Source of the DNA: Heterobilharzia americana
Taxonomy: Eukaryota > Platyhelminthes > Trematoda > Strigeidida > Schistosomatidae
DNA length: 64,000 bases
Assembly: GCA_944470555.2 (NCBI GenBank)
Contig: OX104129.1
Location: 46,223,998-46,287,997, forward strand
Direction of reading: 5' to 3'
How positions within the stretch are numbered: the first letter of the stretch is position 1; each line of letters starts with the position of its first letter. The translations under genes and the position numbers were made by a program. Shown one piece after another: positions 37,000 through 51,021 of this stretch. The notes beneath the pieces were generated by a model. It saw only the letters and a program-made list of their open reading frames with translations, made no database searches and had not been told where the DNA came from.

Positions 37000-39900
37000 T
37001 AACCTAACCTTTGAACTTGACTGTTCTGCATATTCTCACCTCCCCTGTCACTTCAACCTTTGATCTATCATTTCCACGTACGTATACGGTCAGATTATTT
37101 ACATTATGTATCGCAATACATTATGTGTCTCAGATTTCTTGCATAATCTTATAGTTTTGTCTAGTAACTAATAAATTTGACGTTGAGATCAACCTCATGA
37201 GTACATTCTATCGATATTTATGGAACCAATTTCAGTTTATGTCCTACTCAAGAACAAGAAAATCATTTACAAAGAAATTTATGATTTAATGACGAGTGAC
37301 ATTTTTCTTATAGTGGCTACCTCTATGTGACTGAAATTGTCAATACTCATGAAAATTACTCAAAGTATATTTTCATGGTCTATAAACATGCGAAATGAGA
37401 TAAAAACCAAAAATTTTGTTTCATTATGAGATAAACATGGATAAACATCTAGAATCAATAGTGTTCGAAACACTTTAATAGATACTACTCTCTAGACATA
37501 ACAAATTTCATAATTATGCAAAATGTGTAACCGTAGGCTTTCACTAGGGTTTTACTTGCAATAATAAATGGTACAAAAGCAAATGGATAATTTTCTTTGT
37601 CAAAAAATGAAAATCCCACATTAAAAGAAAAAGGGTTATTGTATGATTTGTAGCATAACTAGCTCTCCTTTAGAATGTATAAGTCATTCCCTTGACGTAT
37701 TTAGCCTACAAAGTCAATGTTATTTGTAGTTCTTTCAGGAATCATCATTGTTAGAGTCACTGATCAAATAACATGATAGGGTTTCATTTCTGTAACAAAA
37801 CATCAGTGTCATTGAATAACATTTTATTAAATTTATTCCTTTTCTGAGTAAACTATCGCTTGACCGATGCTTCAGAGTTTTCCATCCAAACAGATATTGA
37901 AATCTAGCAAGTTTCTTGCTTTTTTCAGGATATACAACCATACGGAGATATCGGTTAGGCATGAATTTACAAGTACATTTTTACATGCATAGCTTGAGTT
38001 TAGTTATCAACACCTTAATCTGTTTCACAATAAATAATAAGTACTATTTTTAAGTCCCGTGTATTCTTCTGTGAGTTTTCAGTTCATCCAATGTAGAAAT
38101 TTGACTTTTAGGAATATAAGCAGGAGTCAAGTGGTAATAATCCCCATAATACTAGGTCTACACCTGTATCAAAAGGAAAATTTTCTAGGACTAACCTCTA
38201 GTAAAACAAACGCAACACGAACATTCTTAGTTTAAGTTAGATCTGAATTTCAGCTGGATTTTTACCCTTAGTTCATAAAAATAATATAAATAAGTGTGAT
38301 AAACAGAATGAAGAATTTTATCTTATGGAATGAGATAAAGAACAGAAAACGACAACTTATCTTTCTTAAGTATTCATGCTAAATATGTACCACAGATCAT
38401 GAACACTATTTGTATACAATATGTGCGATAAACAAATGTCATATAGGTAAAGATAATATTAGATAAACTTCACTTATACACATAATACATATTTGAATAG
38501 TCTGAACAAAATAATGTTATCAGCATATAAAGATATTGCATGAGAAGTACTGTTTTTCAACAATGTTTCATACTTTTATTAGGATGCATCAAATCTATGC
38601 AATAAAATCACAAAAATGATGTCAACTGAAGAGAGAAAAATTTCATATTTCTCCCTAAATTCCTCTAAAGGGAAAAGAGTGATAAATTATTTTGAATTTG
38701 TAGAGGATCAAGCAACCGAAAATTTCAATTCTATGTTTGTTATGTGTTAGTGTTTTCATAAAATAGAATCTTATTTTTGACCCTAACTGTAATGTCAATA
38801 GTGCGATCAGAACAATAACATACAGAAGTTATTAGTTGGAAAGCATACGTAGATGTACCGCTGGTGTTGAACAGAAAGGCCATATAGAACACAAAAACAT
38901 TAGTATAATCAATACATTCGACGATCTCTTAAAACAAAATAAGAAGTTATTTGCTAACTTTATTTCATACCATTTTATGTGGACCATGCCCTATTAAATT
39001 GGTTTCTATGTTCATTGACCAACAACTTCCCTAAAATGCCAACTTTTTCATACGAATAACAAATCAACGGTATTAGCATAGGAAATTATTGTAAATTTAA
39101 GCATTTACTCGGCTTTAATCTCCCTGTAACAACTTTACCGTCGGCAATTTCTGTGCTAACAGTTTAACCTAAATGCGACAAGACAAGTAATACTAATCTT
39201 GTTGTATTTAATAGCATAATTAAATGGTACCAAAAGTGTGAATTTAGCCAACTCATCAGTAATTGTTTTCAACCATGTTTTTTAAACAAGATAGTCATCT
39301 ATATTTGTATTTAAAAAGTGACAACCAGCCATTGTTATGTTGTCGACTCGGTTACTAGTAAATGTTTGTAAGAAGAAGAACAGAAAATCATGCTAAATTT
39401 TGACGGTGGATACTTCATTCAGTCAGTACAAAAATCCTTATTTCTGTCTATTTGAGTGATAGTTATATATTACATTCTAATGGATTTGGAGGCTCATTCC
39501 CATCTGCTAAAGTGTTTTCTCTTAATTTTATTACACACTGTTCGAGTAAAAACAGCTCAATATGATTTGATTTGTAGACATGTGAATAACTGAAGCATGT
39601 TCAAAAGGTGCAGTTTTTTGAGAGAACAATTTTCGTTCATACTTCATATATACATGATATTTAAATACCGCAATTTGTGAAAATTTAACTTAAATAAAGG
39701 GTGGTTTGAATAACGATAATGATGGTAGTAGTAGTAGTAATGTTGCTAGCTGATGACGTGAAGGTTGAATGATAACAAAGACGGGCTACGTAAGAGTTCT
39801 GGCCACGTATTAGGTGCATATGAATTACAAAGAGCTGAAAACAGGGGAGAGTTACTAAACAACCAGAGCACTAGGTAATATGAGACAAGTTAATTGGAAT

Positions 39901-40319
39901 AAATGGAAAATGTTTTGTTAAAAGTTACAGTCATTGCGAAGATCAAATGAAGTAACACCAGAACCTCTCAAATGAACAGTAGTAATAATAATGATAATGA
40001 CGTTGTAAGAGTACAAACATTAATATAATAAGATGGGAAGCTGAAAAAAACGAAGCAAACCAACTTAATTTAGTTAAGGTCAAGGTAGAGACAAAGACTG
40101 AATATACATCGCTTGTAAAATAGGTCAGCCTTCAGTTCATGGATAGCCGAGTTCTCTGCTATTTTTGGATGTAGTAAACTATGCATAAAAGCTTTTCATG
40201 ACCTAAATCTTATGATGTATGGTCTGTGATCTGCAAAATATAAATATTTGTACATATCACCATATAATTGGAGATCTCGATGAAAAAACAATGAGTTGTA
40301 TGTTTTTTGACTAGGCTAA
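37000..40319. other. AT-rich stretch without recognisable genes
   Basis: Only short frames. A small (GTA)n tract lies near 39,725-39,740. No repeat family shared with the rest of the window was seen. Confidence 0.5.
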
Positions 40320-40475
40320 TTCGCCATGGAACGTGAAACTCTTGAGTTAGGCACTTGGTGTGGTCGTGGATACGCACTGCTCAGGAGTTCTAAACCAAAG
40401 CAAAACAGTTGCTGTCGAGTAATCTCACGTTTTCAATGATTCTCCAACTGATGTCGGTCCGCGATAAATGTTACT
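40320..40475 (+). mobile_element. SINE-like element with decayed hammerhead (copy 1)
   Basis: It shares the order of the better copy at 40,600-40,865: a GGATACGCACTG lead, a hammerhead-like block (GCACTG at 40,374-40,379, core CTCAGGA, weak stem II, AAAAC, GTC at 40,414-40,416), then TCTCACGTTTTC and GATTCTCCAACTGATGTCGG. The core has G5 changed to C and the GAAA box is AAAA, so cleavage activity is not expected. Confidence 0.5.
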
Positions 40476-40599
40476 TCAAAAATTAGAATCCTCATTCACC
40501 TCAAAATATATTGCTTTACATTGCTCATTATTGACGTGCTTGTGTATGGATATCTGGAACGTCTACTGAGAAGCCGTGATCTGCTGGATCAATCAGTCA

Positions 40600-40865
40600 G
40601 AAGTGAATCGGGTGCCAACTGAAGACCCTGGATGATAGTCGTGCCATGTAGCAAATTGACAGAAGGTGGAAACTGTGAACCACTGAAATCTGACCCAGTG
40701 GCTGAACGATTAACGCGTTTGCCTTGAATATCGAATACCCAAAGTTTGATCCCTAGCCAAGCCATGGGTGCGTACTGCTGAGCAACCCCATGCTGGGACG
40801 AAACAGCTGTCCAGTGCCCCCAGATTTTTAGTGGTTCTCCAAATAACATCAGTTCTTGGTGAACA
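40600..40865 (+). mobile_element. tRNA-headed SINE-like element with decayed hammerhead (copy 2)
   Basis: The head (about 40,688-40,765) has a box-A-like CAGTGGCTGAACGATTAA and a box-B-like AGTTTGATCCCT, the internal RNA polymerase III promoter pattern of tRNA-derived SINEs. It is followed by a type I hammerhead layout at 40,772-40,817: GTACTG (stem I), CTGAGCA core, CCCC...GGG (stem II), GAAA at 40,800-40,803, a palindromic ACAGCTGT replacing stem III, the cleavage triplet GTC at 40,809-40,811, and CAGTGC closing stem I with six pairs. Core position 8 is C instead of G and stem II is mismatched at its base, so this copy should be inactive. Confidence 0.6.
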
Positions 40866-43692
40866 CTACCCTAAAAGACAGTACTAATTGTCAAATAGTT
40901 TTAGTCGTCATTAATTGGGGGAATACAGATATTCGGGTAATGAATAGTGGGTGATAACTTTGTGAAAGAAAGAACGGTTGTTCGAAATATATTTATTCAT
41001 TTGTCAGCTTGGAATTATCATGAATGTTTACCTAAGTAACTAAAATAGAGACTGTACTTTTTGTTTATTCACTCTAATTTCCCCCTTGTTGAAAAGGAAA
41101 AGCGAAATTAGAATCCTAAAAGCATTTCCTTTTATTTTGTATTGTGTAACAAAATGAGATATGAAATCGGTTACACGTGCAATCAACGGTTAAAGTTAAT
41201 AATTCTGAGAATTAAAATGACTATTGAGTTGTATCACATCAAGCAGATCTCAAACTTAATAAGTCGTTTATGCCTGAGTGCCCTTATCATGTGAACCTGA
41301 AGGAAGTATTCTAGAAATATACCTGTGAGATCCCAAAATTATAAATAAGTAAATTTAAACGCTTCTCTATCAAATGAAAGAAAATCAGTGGTTGCACAAT
41401 AAAACGAACAAATGAGAATACATTACCGCTGTGTGAGTCTAAATAAGATTTATTACTGCCATAGATTTTTCTCATTAGTAATATATACTGACTTCCTGTC
41501 TTTACTGTCAAAATTTGTAATAATTTGTATAAGTTTAACTCTATAAACGAGTGAATTCCACAATACAACATGCATAAACTGAAAATATTTCATTATCTGC
41601 ATCACTGGGATTTGATAAATCTGTACTCATGACAAACAATGCATCTAATTATCAACTCATTAGATTTTACTAGATCAAATATTGATCGCAGTACTTTAAA
41701 AAAAAGGGGCACGTTTATAGTAGATGCAAGTAACTTTAAAGACTATATCAGAAACTTCTGAAATAACAGATCAAGTTGCCATATCTTGGTTAGAAAGTTA
41801 GTTTTTCATGAAATAAAGAAACGTAACTAGTTATCTAACCAGTTGTTAGGACACCTTTTAAAGTCACTCCTAGATGCTCATCTTTATTTTCGCTCTTGCT
41901 CAGGTCTGCTGAACCACAAAGGTAGTTATCAGGCTTCAGTTTAAATCTGTCCACTGTTTTTCAGTGTAATGGGGTGAATTTTATTGATTCCTTCATATTT
42001 AATCTCCAAATTAATTCGCATAAATTTGTAACCGACAGCTTGGAGTCGTGATGGTTTCTGGGCTTATGAGTTCTTCTGTTACGCTTTTTCCTGTATATTT
42101 TCAATTCATATAAAGAGCGCAATTCCAATGAAGTTCCGCCGATTGGCTAGATATCCTTCGAAATCGAAACCATGAAGCTATTTTCTAATTCCACATAAAG
42201 AAAACAATGAGACATCAATTTTCTGAATCGTTCAATGTATTTGTTAGTACATTTCAAGTAGTCATGTCATATACATGGATATCTTAGATATTGATTTCAA
42301 AGATGGAAAATAATTAGAGAGGAAAAAGTGAGAAATGTCAATTGAAAGCCAAATTAAAGTCAGTGAAGCAGTTGCCTTGATTTCGGAGCTCAATCTACCA
42401 AAAAGGGTTACGTGAGATGATAAGATGTTTGACAGCAAACACAAAGTTGATTTTCCCATTCCGCTGATTGTAGTTTTCACAACTTGAAGGTTCATGACAT
42501 TTTCCGTAGTTAAGAATGTCGGAACTTTTATTTTATGGCCGTTTTAATGATGCATTTCGCATATGAGATGGTTGAACATCTGCTGCATACAATGGTAGGA
42601 CAACACAATTAAGACTTTCTGTAAGTATGTGATGACAGCAGAAGGGCGATTAAGATAAACAGGAGGAAACATGAAATACTTATCTTGTTCAGGAACAATG
42701 ACAACTTATGCATGATTACATTGACAACCCAAGATATTGATGGTTGAAAAAAGTGTTAGACAAACACAATATCAAAGAAAGGGACTTGTTGAACCACCGA
42801 GAAAATAAGTAAGCATACAAACAATCCGAAATTAAATGGAGCTAAAACTCCTAATACCTTAATGAAAGCATGATATGATAGTTCAGTGTTAATTGAACTA
42901 TCCCAGTAAAGCTTATTCACTAGTTACTTATAAGATATATGACTGCAAGGGCTTCAGAAAAAAGGGAAAAAGATTTCAATTTTTATTTATTCATTTTCGT
43001 GGGGGATTTGGATGCATCTTTACGGTTTCTGGTTTCTATCAGATGTTTAGCTACAGCCTTTGTAAGACGGTTGCCGTTTTTGAAACACAAACTTTCACGA
43101 ACATCCTAATAAAATGAAGTGCAAAACAACTCAGTTATCTCTTTATATTTATTTCCACCAATGCGCTTGAGCTGATACATGAAGTTGGATGTAATAGAGG
43201 AATGGTGTTTGTCTACTTTTGGCTCAGCGAGTAAGCCATTGGTGATATAAGTGGCATCATTGTAGTAAGAAGGAAACCTTTTTAGGTGTACCTTCATTCA
43301 AATGTCCACTGTTTTATTGTACTTCATCTCTATCAAATATCTGGCGGCAAATAACTGGTTTCTTCTCAGTAATCAGCTCCTTCAGTTTTTCTTTCTCCTA
43401 CTTCTTAAAAAACCTCCTAAAGTATCGATTCCTCCTGGAACTCTCAATCATAGATGATCCATACCTCAGTTCATCTGTAAAGAACAATTTTCCTACCCTT
43501 TGTGAATAGGATTCTGACTAAACCTCTTTCGTAAATGTCTGATGTATCTGAGATACTGGCCTGTTCATTTATCATGCCGATTAATATTTTTCGTGACTGT
43601 ACCATCAGTTCTGCGGATTACAAATAAATCAGAAGGATCAAGCCTTCTTTCTTTTTCATATTTATATCAAAACTGGCTTGGTTGTAATTTCG
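40866..43692. other. AT-rich stretch without recognisable genes
   Basis: Only short frames on both strands, with no motifs and no repeats shared with the rest of the window. Confidence 0.5.
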
Positions 43693-45295
43693 TGAAAGGA
43701 AGCCTGAATAACCGTGTCAGGAAGGAAGAAGGCGAAACAAGACAGAAAATGGATCTCCAAGGACACATGGAAGCTGATAGAGGAGGGAGAGGAAGATGGC
43801 GATGGTGAAGTAGAAGATGAAACCAGGCAATGCAATGCAGTGGTCAACAACGAAAAGAGGAACTGAGGAAAATCTATAAAACACTACACTGGACAAAGGA
43901 GTGAAGAAGAGTGCGTGCAAAGACAAACTACACTTCTACGAAACACTGGCAAGTAAGGCAGAAGAGGCTGCAAGTAGGAGAGACCTGATAACATTATATC
44001 AAACAACCAGGTTACTAATTGGGAGGAGATCGACACAGATGAAACCAATGAGAAATAGTGAAGGAAACCCAGTTACCATCAAAGAGGAGAAACAAATGAA
44101 ACAATGGGCTGGCCAATTCAGAAGACTCTTGAGTCAGCCACTAGCACCATCTGTAACTCATCCAGAAATACCACCACCAGCAGACAAGCCCCCCTCCCCA
44201 ACAGGAGTCAAAGTGAAGTCCTGAACGCCATAAAGTTGGTGAGATCCAAGAAAGCAGCAGGATCAGATGGGATTCCTACAAAAAGGCAGATTGGATCTTG
44301 CAACAAACTATGAGGAGCCAGAAGAGGAGCACACGCTGGCTGGACCGATGAAAAGACCCTAGGAGTTTTGCATTTCGCCGATGACTTATGTCGAATGCCG
44401 CACAAACGTCAAGATCTACAGGTGGAAACTAACAAGTTGGCGGATGAGGCAGGGCAGCCAAGGAAGACGGCACTTCCTTCAGGTGAACGTAGACAAAACA
44501 GGGGTGATGCAGATACCTAACCAACAACAACAACAACAACAAGCACAAAAGAAACTTGAAGGAAGTAGTCTCTTTCACCTACCTACCCACCTACCTGGCC
44601 AGCATCGTCCCAACTACAGGTGGCGGCGGCACAGATGTCGATGTCAAAGCCAGGATCGGAAAGACACCAAAACAGGCTTACATCAATCTGAAACCAGTGT
44701 GGAGATCTAATGCACTCCACTCTACTCCACTCCACTCCACTCAGCATAAAGCGTGAACAAGATGTGGATTTTCAACACTAAGTCAGTCAAGTCATTGCTT
44801 CTATTTGATGGTTGAGAGACTTGGTGGCGCGTCACGAAAAGCATTTCCAACAAACTGCAGACATTCATCAACAGACATCGCCTACACTGGCTCGATACTG
44901 AAGATCAGATGGATGGTGAGAATAATAAGAATAAGCAAGGAGGAACTGTGGCTGGCTAGCTGGCTGACAACGAAGCAACCAACAACCAACCCATCACCCA
45001 ACAAATATGCAAAAGTGGAAGAGAGTGGAGATGGATTGTATTGGGCACAGACTGAGAAGACGATTTAGTGATATCACGTGGCCGGCCAGGTCGTTGAGTG
45101 TAAGCGGAATGGGAAACGACAATTTGGGTGGTGTGAGCGAGGGTGACATGGAGGATATGATGTGATGAGTAAATGAAAGCTTGTTGGTAGTTGTGGAGGT
45201 TTGTTTGAAAGACTGGAGAGAAGAGAGTGAAATGGTGGCGTGCTACTGAATCCCTATGTTCCACTAGGAACCCAGAGGACAACTAATAATAATAA
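43693..45295 (+). mobile_element. RTE-type retrotransposon, truncated and internally deleted (copy 6)
   Basis: It begins inside the linker (GGAAGGAAGAAGG, WISKDTWKLIEE-like reading) and proceeds through YQTTRLLIGRRSTQMKP and GSDGIP (about 44,262-44,280). It then jumps directly to the region after the catalytic palm (QQTMRSQKRSTRW-like, then FADDLCRMPHK near 44,370-44,405). The whole central palm is therefore missing. The C-terminal part resembles copy 5 closely, including the ACTCCACTCCACTCCACTC run and GCATAAAGCGTGAAC. It ends at AACTAATAATAATAA. A 7-bp TAATTTC on both sides (about 43,684 and 45,292) may be a short target-site duplication. Confidence 0.85.
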
Positions 45296-45299
45296 TTTC

Positions 45300-47895
45300 C
45301 TTGATACATAGCTGATAATTATACCTTGTATAAAGTTACACTTTATTCTACTTGCCTGTTTTTCTTCTTTTGGCTAGTACTTATCTTGACTTTGTAACAC
45401 TAATGAAGGCGTAAAACTTGGGTATTGTGGTAGAGTGTAATTGCATTTTAGTCTGTTTATTGAAATTGTCAGACTGTGAAACAATTTTATTCATTGGATA
45501 ACATTTTGGACATAATTTAGAATTTCTCCTGAAAGTCGACTACATTAAAGTATCGTAAGACTAATAATAGTTCGCCACGCGAATGACGTTTTGCACACCT
45601 GTATTAGTCGGATTTTGCGTTCACTGATGAAGATGCACAATGTGAACTAGGATAGTTGTCCCTCATGATTGTTAATATTTTTTTACTTTTACTAAAGTTG
45701 GAAGTCCTTTGCTCTTAGTAATTATAAGTTCTTGAAGTTTCGTTTGTTCTGCCTTAGTTTGATCTTCAAATGATGGAATCATATGCACTTCCATATTATT
45801 ATATTTCTTTGTAAAGTCCCAATTTATTACCAGTGACCCTTGTTTTAACTCAGCTGAAAGATAAAAAGTTTTTGTAGGCGATAATCAGTTAGCAAATTTC
45901 CATTGCTGTTTGTTTAAAAAACTACATTTCCTGCAAATAATCAACTTTCTGGCTAATTTCTATGATAAGATTGACGGGAGAATAGTTAACTTTTTCAAAC
46001 ATTTTGGAGTCATTGGTGTTTCAACAAATGTAAACACACACTTGTAGAGGTTTATTGACAGGGTTTCCAGTCTGTCACTTAAGACAATATATGACTCTTG
46101 CTAATTGTTTTTATGCAAAGAATATCTTTTTTTCTTTTTAATATGACTCACTTTTATTTAAATATTCTGTAGAAACCTCAGATAACTTATGAAAATCATT
46201 ATGTAAAGAAATCAACATCAAATCATGGTACTTTAGGAAAATGTAGCTGCAGTAACCAAAGGCCATACTTTTTAATTGATGAATAAGAAGTTTCAGAAGA
46301 AATCTAGTGTTGTTTTTGCATCCTTAAACACTACTACATCATTTTATAAGGAGTATTTTTACTTGTGTAACCCCAGCGTAGTATATTAGAACAAATAACA
46401 AAATAAACAAATATTTTGTATTATTTCTCAACGTTTCGATCTTTCTAGGAAGATCTTTTTCAAATTAATGACTCTTACATTAAGTTTTTAGGTTCATATT
46501 CAAGTTTTGGCACAGAAAGTGGTGATCTTAATCATACTAACTCGGTGTCCAAGTTTTTTCAAACCATCCAGTTCATTGTTGGTTAGGATACCTTCAAACT
46601 ACTACTTCAGCTAGGAAAAAGATAAAATGCAAACACCAGAGCAGCTACTTATTAACGATTTTGAGTGGATTATAATAAAATTAAAACGCACAGATACTTG
46701 TGATTCACACTGAATATGAGACTTTCAGGAAAATAGGCATTCGTTCAAACTCTTGTTTTTTCAGTATTACATAATGATTACAAATATCTTATTAAAGAAG
46801 TCAGTTTCGATTACTGATCAAGAGGAAATCTGAACACCTTTTAAAAGTATTCATTACTATTAATCAACAAACAAGAAACCATTAATAACTAGACAACACT
46901 GATAAAATAGTCCATGCAAGTTTCAGACCATCTGAAGTACACATCCACAACTCCACAGGTAGTGGGACAAAAGATCCGCCATTTTCACCATAAACATTTA
47001 AGTTGTTAGATTTAAATAAAATGGCTGGTATTTCTAAATACTCCCAAATGTTGGAGCGCTGCAACCATCACTCACTGTTATCAAATAACAAATAGTTTTT
47101 GTTTGAGATAACTGACGCTCTGATGAAATTGTCAGATATTATTCGATTTCTTGAAATTTAATCTAATATTTCTGACCTACAAGCCTGAACTATTATAATT
47201 TCATAAAGTAATAGAAGGTTGATTTGTTAAACTTCTGTTATAGTTTTAGTGTATAAACCTAACAGAATAAATTTACTTCCTTGGAAATTCTTTTTCTTAA
47301 TAACTCCTAGTTAATTTTTGAAAACTGTTATTAAAAATAAATTGAAAATTCTGTTTACTTATTGTTATAACATAACTAAAAGTAGAGAGATAAAAGTATA
47401 TTCCTTATAGAAACAACTTAGGTTGCTTTTACTAATTATTTTAGTGAAAAGAAATGAAAGTTTATCGAAAAATTATAACACCTCGGTAACAATATATTTC
47501 TACAACATTTATTCCAAGTTGAAGACATTTTACTAAGTTTTACACATTATTTTAAGAGACAAATAAGGCCTACTAATTCATTTTCTTTGGCTTCAATTTT
47601 TCCATCTCTGAGCAAAGCATTTATTCGCTTGAGGAAAATTATGTTAGCAGAAACAACAGATTATGATCTGAATATAAGTCTTTTACTTTTGGCTTTCAAA
47701 AGTTGGTCTCCTTACATGGTTGTTTGTCTGTAAGCATTAATCATATAAATGTGTAGTTGTAAGGTAGCACTGAATCCTCAAAGTGTTTGAGAACAGAAAA
47801 TTTCATTGGTAAGAATGAGACAACAGTAACTGCCCAAACGTAGGAGGATGGCATAAACCACAAGACTTATTAGTTCTCTCCTAGTTTCCAACGAC

Positions 47896-47932
<37 letters not shown>

Positions 47933-50900
47933 TCCTCAGAGTACACTTTTCTTAAATATGATATACTGTATTCCTTTTGTATTTGAATTTCTGTATTCAT
48001 CGACAAACGTTTATGGATGGAAACTGCCTTAGAAGCATTCTTCATTATTGCTTACCTAATTCTTCTTGACTGTAGTTCTGTATGAACAGATTTAAAATAT
48101 TTTAAACAGCATCTTTTATAGTTTTCCTAACAGTCGTTGAATTTCCATAAAGTTCTGTTTATACATATTATCAAAGAATGAATATTATACTAACTGTCAA
48201 GGAAATACGTTATCATGCTACGGCTAGCAAGTTGTGCAGTGACACTACTGACTTTTACCTTTTCATTTTATCCCCAATTATTGGTATTCGTCCTGAATTC
48301 TGATCAGATGTCAGAACCCTTAATGTCACCTAGTTCATAATACCGAAATTAAAAAATGGAAATGGTTCATTATTTGACTCCACTGCATTCAGCTAGTATA
48401 TGTATTCTTAAATTATGTATGATTTCAAATTGACGTGTATACTGCATCAACTAAAACTGCCGATTAGCCTTTCAAGCAGATGGGCATTTCAGTTTATCAG
48501 TAGTGTGGATCTTTGATTAGAATTGTACCAAACTCTTGATTAAGTAGGAGAGAAATTTTTCCTTATCAGCCCATCCTTTTCTATAGTTCCGGATGGCAAT
48601 ATGCAACTAGGTTGAGAGGTACAGTTGGGGAAGACAGATATTTCGCAAAGCCATTGTCACAACTTTAATAGGCAATTTAATGCGTAATGTGCAAAGACTA
48701 TGCCCACTTCGGGCTTCTAAGTTAGTTACGTAGATCACATCTAAATGATTAACCTACAGGGTGGTGTATAGAGTTACCGTAACATTTCTGTCGACTGTTG
48801 ATGGTTGGATGCAATGTGAGTTTGACGGCTAGATAACCCATGCAGGTTTGAGGAGTAATAGCGCTGCCGAGTAAGATGTATTTCTGATGCATTCCCCCGA
48901 CCATACGCTGTTTTTATTTGATCAACATTCACGCTTGTGTCATACTTATTTCTGCCTTCATAACCTTTTATATGCTTTTTACTTCCGTCTTGTTTAGCTG
49001 ATTCCGTCTTTTTGGTTGGTTTTGTTTATGGGCTCATCTTAATCATTGAACCAGTCTGCTTGTTGGAGGAATGATTTCTCAATTCTGAATTTTTATCGTT
49101 TTTAGATTTATTCAAAGCTTGTTATTCCTCTTTGCAATCAATTTGGAGTTTTTCCCTACTGAAGTGCCTCAGTTCTGGTTATAATCCCTGGTTACAACAC
49201 CATCTTGATAATGAACGTCAGCAGTTTTGCTCGATAATTTTGGGGTTCATGGGTCACTTTAACTGGGGTCAAGGAATCGCTGCTGTGTACGTAGCAAGCG
49301 TTCAATGAATTACCAACCTTTCAGTCCAATGGATAATGTCAAGAATAAAGTTCAACCTGATACATACCATACAGAAAAAAGACCTTTGAACTAGTTTCTA
49401 GTGTAACCACAGAGAATTGTGCTTGAAATGAATCATTATTTCCAATAGTCTAGATCAAAATGGTAAATAAATGCCAGAAATTGTGGTTTAAATACTGTTT
49501 TGAAAAATGCATCTCACTTATTAGCTGTTTTTGTGTATGATGTCTGATGTACTAAAATAAGGAAACTTTTAAAAAAGGCTACTTTTTAGTGATCAGTTAT
49601 ATACAGTTAAATTGCACTCTATAATTCATATTTGTTCAAAAATACATGAATAAAAATAATTTATAGAGTCTAGTGCAGCTGTACATAAAGACTATCTATG
49701 TTAGTGAAATTGATCATCCTTGAATAACTCAATACAGCAACGCCTGCAGAATAAGACGACGTCAAGTCACTTTATAGAGTTTTCGAAAGTTGAATAGATT
49801 CGGAACGAATAAGTAGTCAATAGTTTTTGAAATCACTAAAAATTTTCCTCTCCATCATACAAATGAATTTAAAGTAATATATTCAGTCAAATTAGATACA
49901 TCTTTCGTAAAACAACATGGTTGGAATCAGATCAGAACTTAGTGAAAAAATTGTATAACCAGTTCTATAATTGCAGTAAATTATCATTTTAAAAAAATTT
50001 CAGTAATAATGGAAAAACAGTTAGTATGAATATGGATGAGGATTAAGGAAATAAAGGTATTAAAACATTGCAGTCAAGGTGAGGCAGTGAAGTCAATCAA
50101 TACAAGGGCAATAATAAATTAGTAATTGCTTACCTTAGAACACACTCTGCTGACTGAACTCATTTAACTAGTGACTGGTGTTACGATTCAGAGTAAACAT
50201 GAATACTTGTATCTCTTAGATACTTTGAAGTACTTACCTGTGTTTACTCGGTATTCAGTGGAAACAGTAAAAGATGACTGCACTGTTGACAGATTGCAAA
50301 CCTCTCACAACTGGACTCTCAGACATCTGCTCCTTAATCCCGTTAGACAATTGCTTCCTTCTTCTTCCCACATGCTTGCTTTACAGTTGTAAGAGAATTG
50401 GTAAGAACAATTCTTTGTTCTTGTCGAGATCCTGTTATATGTCTGAGTCCAAACCAATGATCGACCAATGTGTTTCGGAAAACTCGGGCATCAAGTTGAC
50501 CCAATTTACTTTACCAAGTGTGTTTTGCTTATGTTATCTCGGAATAATATGATAAAGTCATTTGTTTGCCGAAACAATAAACACCGAATAAAATACTATT
50601 AATTTCTTTATATATTTTTAATCTGTTATGATTCAGCTTAACGTTAAGTACTGATTATTGCTACTCTGGATTGTTTTTGTGACTCTATCTCTGAAAGCCT
50701 ATATTCAATGACAACAACTACTCAAAGTTTGATTTTGCATACTGTTAGCAGATATTATTTCACTCAGTTGTAAAATGTTTTTACAGTGAAATCCTGATAC
50801 TTATCTTTGATAACTCTGCGTAATGAAGTTTAATTTTTACCAAACAGACAATTTTATTGGCTTTAAAAACTGAAAGATATAAGTATTTTGAAGTTTTGAA

Positions 50901-51021
50901 TAACTAAAAACTTTACTATAAGTTTTATGCAAATATTTGTGAATCTGATTCAGAAATAACAGTATTTTGATTCTATCAGTTTGACTGTCTGAGATAAATG
51001 TAATCCAGTAGATTTGTATTA
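45300..51021. other. AT-rich stretch, no gene firmly supported
   Basis: Contains a (TA)n tract (47,899-47,930). A minus-strand frame at 46,882-47,064 (FVPLPVELWMCTSDG) lies after a CAG acceptor-like site and is somewhat protein-like. A plus-strand frame at 50,274-50,552 has no motif. Neither is strong enough to call a gene. Confidence 0.45.
47899..47930. repeat. (TA)n microsatellite
   Basis: About 32 bp of uninterrupted alternating AT. Confidence 0.95.

Noticed and set aside
50171..50552. Overlapping plus-strand frames of 73 and 92 codons
   Set aside because: No recognised motif, two different frames equally open, no neighbouring exon signals.
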